Source of the DNA: Brachyspira pilosicoli
Lineage (GTDB): Bacteria > Spirochaetota > Brachyspiria > Brachyspirales > Brachyspiraceae
Length of the DNA: 64,000 nt
Assembly: GCF_036997485.1 (NCBI RefSeq)
Contig: NZ_JAWLPU010000003.1
Location: 124,001 to 188,000, forward strand
Reading direction: 5' to 3'
Positions 60,629-64,000 of this stretch are shown here, piece after piece; the first letter of the stretch is position 1; each line of letters starts with the position of its first letter. The notes under the pieces are model-generated. The model saw only the letters and a program-made list of their open reading frames with translations, ran no database searches and had not been told where the DNA came from. Made by a program: the position numbers and the translations under genes.

Positions 60629-63600
60629 TTATTTACCTGTACTTGTTATTATAGTAGCTGTATCTTCAATTTTGCTTTCAGGTATTTTTATTAATCTCAA
60701 GTCAAACATTACCATAAACATACAAGGCAAGAATATGAGTGTAAGAAGAGAAGCAAACAAAAGCCCATAAGCTAATGCCATAACTATAGGAATAATAATG
60801 TCAGCCCTGCCTCCTATACCATAAACAGTAGGTAAAAGTCCGACTACAGTAGTAACGGTAGTTAAAAATACCGGACGAAGACGCTGCTTAGCTCCTTCAA
60901 CAATAGCCTTTGCCACTCCTTTTTTACCGCCCTCAACGCCTTCATCTATAATTTTGTTAATCAAGTCAACAAGTATGATACCATTGTTTACAACAACACC
61001 CGCCAAACCAATAATACCTACAACACCCATGAATGATAAAGGCATTCTGTGAATAGCAAATCCAAGAAGTACTCCAATTAAACCAAATGGAATAATTATC
61101 ATTATCATGATAGGCTGTATGAATCTGTTTAACTGAAGTAGTAATACAATATATACGAATATGAAAGCCATAGCAAAACTGAAAGCTAATTGTTTTAATG
61201 CTTTTACAGTTTCTTTAGCCTCACCACCGAACTCTAATTTTAATCCTCTATAGTTTTTTGAAAAATCTTTATATTTCTCTCTAACAGCATTCATAACCTG
61301 CTGAGAAGTATTTTTACCATATTCTATACCAGCTGTGATTGTTATAGTTCTTTCGCCGTTGTAGTGTTTTAAAGTGGCAAGACCGTCTGCTTTTTCAATA
61401 GTTGCTAAGTTTTTAAGATAAATTAATCTTCCGCTAGAATTTGGTATTAATAAATTTTCTAAATATTTTGTATCATAAGTATATTTATCATCAAATTGTA
61501 CTCTAAAGTTTAGTTTATTCTCAAGCTCTTGTATATATGTAGCCTCTGTACCATAGTATGCAGTTCTCACTTCATTAGCAACACCAGCAACATTTACACC
61601 AAGTTCAGCTATCTTGTCATAATCAAACATAACTCTCAATTCTTCTTTACCAACCTTATCATCATCATCAATATCTATAACACCCGGTACAGTAGCTAAA
61701 TATGCTTCAATATCTTCTTTAGCTTTTTTAGCAAGTTCAGTATCATTACCAACTATCCTAATATCTACAGGGTCCCCAGGGTCTACACTTCCTTTTGTAT
61801 TCATAGTAAATACAGGAACAGTTTGTCTAATATCTGTTTTATCTATTTCCTGATTTATTAAAGCAACAAGCTCATCAGCAGTTCTATCTCTCTCTGCAGC
61901 AGGAACTAAATAAACCATAATACCCGCTAAGCTTCCTTTCTCTTCAGAAACAACCTCTTGGTCAACTTGCTTACCAACAAGAGAGTATAAAGCAACAAGT
62001 TCTTCAGGTTTTACAACTCTCGCAACAGCATCTTCTATTTTAGCTATGCTTTCTGTTGTAACTTCTTTTGTAGTACCAGTAGGCATTTCTATGTTAATTA
62101 CTATTGTGTCTGCACTTGTATCATAAATAAGTACGAAGTTTTTGAAACTATTTTGTGCTAAGAATATAGAAGCTATAAACATAACTACAAAAAAACCTAT
62201 TACTATGTATCTTACTTTTATTAATTTTTCTAATGCAGCACCGAAAGGTATCTTCATTTTATCAAATAAAGCATCTTTGTCGAAATCGAGAGGATTTTTA
62301 AATTTGCTTTTCTTTTTAGGTTTGTATGATTTATATTTATCTTCTTTATCTTGTAATTGGTTTGGAAGGAGTAAAGTAGCTTGAAGCATACTAACAACAA
62401 GAGTGAATATTACTATTCTAGGGAAAAGATTCAATATTTTACCCATTATACCGCTTATTGTAAGCATAGGGAAAAATGCTGCAACAGTTGTAAGTGTTGA
62501 AGCAAGCATCGGCATAACAACATCGCTTACAGCAAGTCTTGTAGCTTCAAGTCCTTTATATCCAGCATTTTTAAAGTTAAATATATTTTCAGATACTACT
62601 ATTGAGTTGTCTACTATCATACCAAGTACAGTAATAATAGCAGCTAATGACATAGTATTGAATGTAATTCCTGCCACTTGCATATATATAAAACAAGCAA
62701 ACATTGTAACAACCATACCCAAACTTGTAAACATGGCACTTTTGAAATCCAAGAATATAATCAAAGTTATAAATATGATTATAAATCCTTGAATAAGGTT
62801 TGAAGTTACAATACTTAAAAGTGAGTTGATAGTTCTTGATTTATCACCCATTACAGATACTTGAATGTTATCAGGTATTATATCAGCATTTTCGGCTAAA
62901 TATTGGTTTACAGTTTTAATAGTTTTAAGAATATCAGCATTTTCGTTTTTAACTATATCTAAAGAATAACCAGAAGCTCTATTTACTCTCATCAAAGTAG
63001 TTTTTTCTTCAAAGCCCTCTTCTATACGAGCTATATCATTTACTCTTACTCTCTGACCATTAAATGTAGAACGTATTATAACATTGCTTGCTTCGCTCGG
63101 AGTTTGGAATTCGCCAAAAGTAACAACAGTTTGTTCTTTTCCGCCAGATTCCATATCTCCGCCTGTAGCTCTCACGTTTCTTATGCTAAGAGCATTAACT
63201 ACATCGCTTAAAGAAATATAGTTTTCCTGCATTTTTATTGGGTCTACATATACTTTAACTTCAGGGTCAGTTCTACCATTTATTCTTATCTCAGAAACAC
63301 CATCAAGCCTTACAAGCTCATTTTCAAGCCTCTGACTTACATCAAACAATTCTCTCTCATCGCCTTCCATACCCTCTTTAAAGTGCACAGCCAAAGTATA
63401 TATTGACATCTTATTAGGGTTTAAGTCATAAGTTGTAACCTCTTCTACATCTTCTGATAAATCTGGAATATTTTGCATCTGTCTGAATATTTCATCTTTA
63501 ACAGGCTGTCTGTTTGGTATAGTTTCATCTAATTTTACTATAATAATAGCAGCATTTTCAATAATTGTTGTATTATATTCATCTATACCAGATATACCTT

Positions 63601-63817
63601 GTAATTGTTCTTCTATAGGTATAACAGCATTTTGCTCTACGTCAAGCGGAGTAGCACCTGGATATGTTACAGCTATAAGCATCATATCTAAATCTGTAGA
63701 TGGAATTGATTCTTTTCTTAAATTAAAATAGTAATAACCTCCTACAAATAATACAGCCATTACTATTATATTAACAAGCATAGTTTTCTTCGCAAAAAAC
63801 ACTATAATTCTTTCCAT
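60629..63817 (-). CDS. RND-family efflux transporter permease (HAE1/AcrB-like)
   Basis: The 1062-residue protein has the RND plan: a helix, a large periplasmic loop, six helices, a second loop and five more. NSIVVSENIFNFKNAGYKG and GMIVDNSIVV are from TM4, VVNNGIILVDLINK from TM10, and SFMGVVGIIGLAGV precedes it. In the TM4 proton relay one Asp is kept, with Asn after it (VDN instead of VDD), and the TM10 Lys of AcrB is replaced by Asn (VVNNGI), as in some spirochaete and Bacteroidetes RND subfamilies. An AGGAG lies 11 nt before the start. A strong hairpin follows the stop. The fusion protein gene probably lies just outside the window. Confidence 0.88.
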   Translation of the reverse strand: MERIIVFFAKKTMLVNIIVMAVLFVGGYYYFNLRKESIPSTDLDMMLIAVTYPGATPLDVEQNAVIPIEEQLQGISGIDEYNTTIIENAAIIIVKLDETIPNRQPVKDEIFRQMQNIPDLSEDVEEVTTYDLNPNKMSIYTLAVHFKEGMEGDERELFDVSQRLENELVRLDGVSEIRINGRTDPEVKVYVDPIKMQENYISLSDVVNALSIRNVRATGGDMESGGKEQTVVTFGEFQTPSEASNVIIRSTFNGQRVRVNDIARIEEGFEEKTTLMRVNRASGYSLDIVKNENADILKTIKTVNQYLAENADIIPDNIQVSVMGDKSRTINSLLSIVTSNLIQGFIIIFITLIIFLDFKSAMFTSLGMVVTMFACFIYMQVAGITFNTMSLAAIITVLGMIVDNSIVVSENIFNFKNAGYKGLEATRLAVSDVVMPMLASTLTTVAAFFPMLTISGIMGKILNLFPRIVIFTLVVSMLQATLLLPNQLQDKEDKYKSYKPKKKSKFKNPLDFDKDALFDKMKIPFGAALEKLIKVRYIVIGFFVVMFIASIFLAQNSFKNFVLIYDTSADTIVINIEMPTGTTKEVTTESIAKIEDAVARVVKPEELVALYSLVGKQVDQEVVSEEKGSLAGIMVYLVPAAERDRTADELVALINQEIDKTDIRQTVPVFTMNTKGSVDPGDPVDIRIVGNDTELAKKAKEDIEAYLATVPGVIDIDDDDKVGKEELRVMFDYDKIAELGVNVAGVANEVRTAYYGTEATYIQELENKLNFRVQFDDKYTYDTKYLENLLIPNSSGRLIYLKNLATIEKADGLATLKHYNGERTITITAGIEYGKNTSQQVMNAVREKYKDFSKNYRGLKLEFGGEAKETVKALKQLAFSFAMAFIFVYIVLLLQLNRFIQPIMIMIIIPFGLIGVLLGFAIHRMPLSFMGVVGIIGLAGVVVNNGIILVDLINKIIDEGVEGGKKGVAKAIVEGAKQRLRPVFLTTVTTVVGLLPTVYGIGGRADIIIPIVMALAYGLLFASLLTLIFLPCMFMVMFDLRLIKIPESKIEDTATIITSTGK

Positions 63818-63973
63818 ATATTGCTAGTCTCCTATTATTTTTTTATATATAAATTAAAGATTTTGTTATTTAATAGATATAAGTTTTTATAACTTAGCTT
63901 TATTAAATAAATATTTATATGTTATCTAAATCCTTAAAAGTTTCTAATATAAATAAAACATTATTAAAAACAT

Positions 63974-64000
63974 TTATTCATAATCTATAGCAAGTAATGC
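63974..64000 (-). CDS. C-terminus of an upstream gene, cut by window edge
   Basis: On the minus strand the last 27 bases read ALLAIDYE followed by TAA (63976-63974). This may be the end of the periplasmic adaptor gene that usually precedes an RND pump, but eight residues cannot identify it. About 150 bp of AT-rich sequence separates it from the RND start. Confidence 0.3.
   Translation of the reverse strand, partial: ALLAIDYE

Overview
The window is AT-rich chromosomal DNA from a host-associated anaerobic spirochaete, most likely Brachyspira. The genus is inferred from the very low GC, the long TPR protein that resembles the front part of spirochaetal GreA fusions, the MglB-type sugar-binding lipoprotein and the general style of the proteins; I could not run a database search. 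No rRNA, tRNA, CRISPR array, insertion sequence or prophage was seen.

Layout: 1-2.1 kb holds the start of a small membrane protein and a chemoreceptor gene split by a one-base frameshift. 2.4-4.3 kb holds a HARE-HTH/PD-(D/E)XK nuclease gene followed closely by prmC. 4.7-12.9 kb is a seven-gene catabolic operon (NhaC-type antiporter, MtnK, MtnA-like isomerase, 2-hydroxyacid dehydrogenase, FGGY kinase, class II aldolase, iron alcohol dehydrogenase) with a convergent DeoR-type regulator; it reads as a salvage route for 5-(methylthio)ribose or 5-deoxyribose that ends in DHAP plus an aldehyde. At 13.8 kb a 27-codon gene has a strong RBS, ATG and then an in-frame TGA, followed by a bacterial SECIS-like hairpin: a candidate tiny selenoprotein. 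14.0-17.4 kb is a McrBC type IV restriction system in which mcrC is bracketed by inverted copies of a dispersed repeat.

17.6-28.6 kb holds housekeeping genes (aroC, Gfo/Idh/MocA oxidoreductase, two MglB-like proteins, lexA, ferritin, lptB, ZIP transporter, HIT protein, tatD, two exported unknowns). 29-40 kb holds two TPR proteins, two PepSY-like proteins, LolA, a RodZ-like protein, a decayed nuclease gene, rimO, a ClpX-like ATPase with an unusual N-terminus and an ECF sigma factor with a membrane partner. 40-51.5 kb holds clpC, a MATE pump and a nucleoside uptake and breakdown cluster (deoC, two nucleoside phosphorylases, BMP lipoprotein, ABC ATPase, two permeases). 51.5-58.4 kb contains tandem HAD genes and a segmentally duplicated block (HAD, HD-GYP-like, unknown, small TonB-receptor-like) whose inner copy has collapsed to fragments. 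58.4-64 kb holds TspO, a squalene/phytoene synthase with ispF, and an RND efflux pump.

A family of hairpin-rich intergenic repeats (eight copies, three in a head-to-tail array of about 209 bp units) runs through the window. It is not explained by any gene, and its stems are kept through compensating changes. Together with the SECIS-like tiny gene and the extended deoxy-sugar operon, it is the most rewarding item to follow up.
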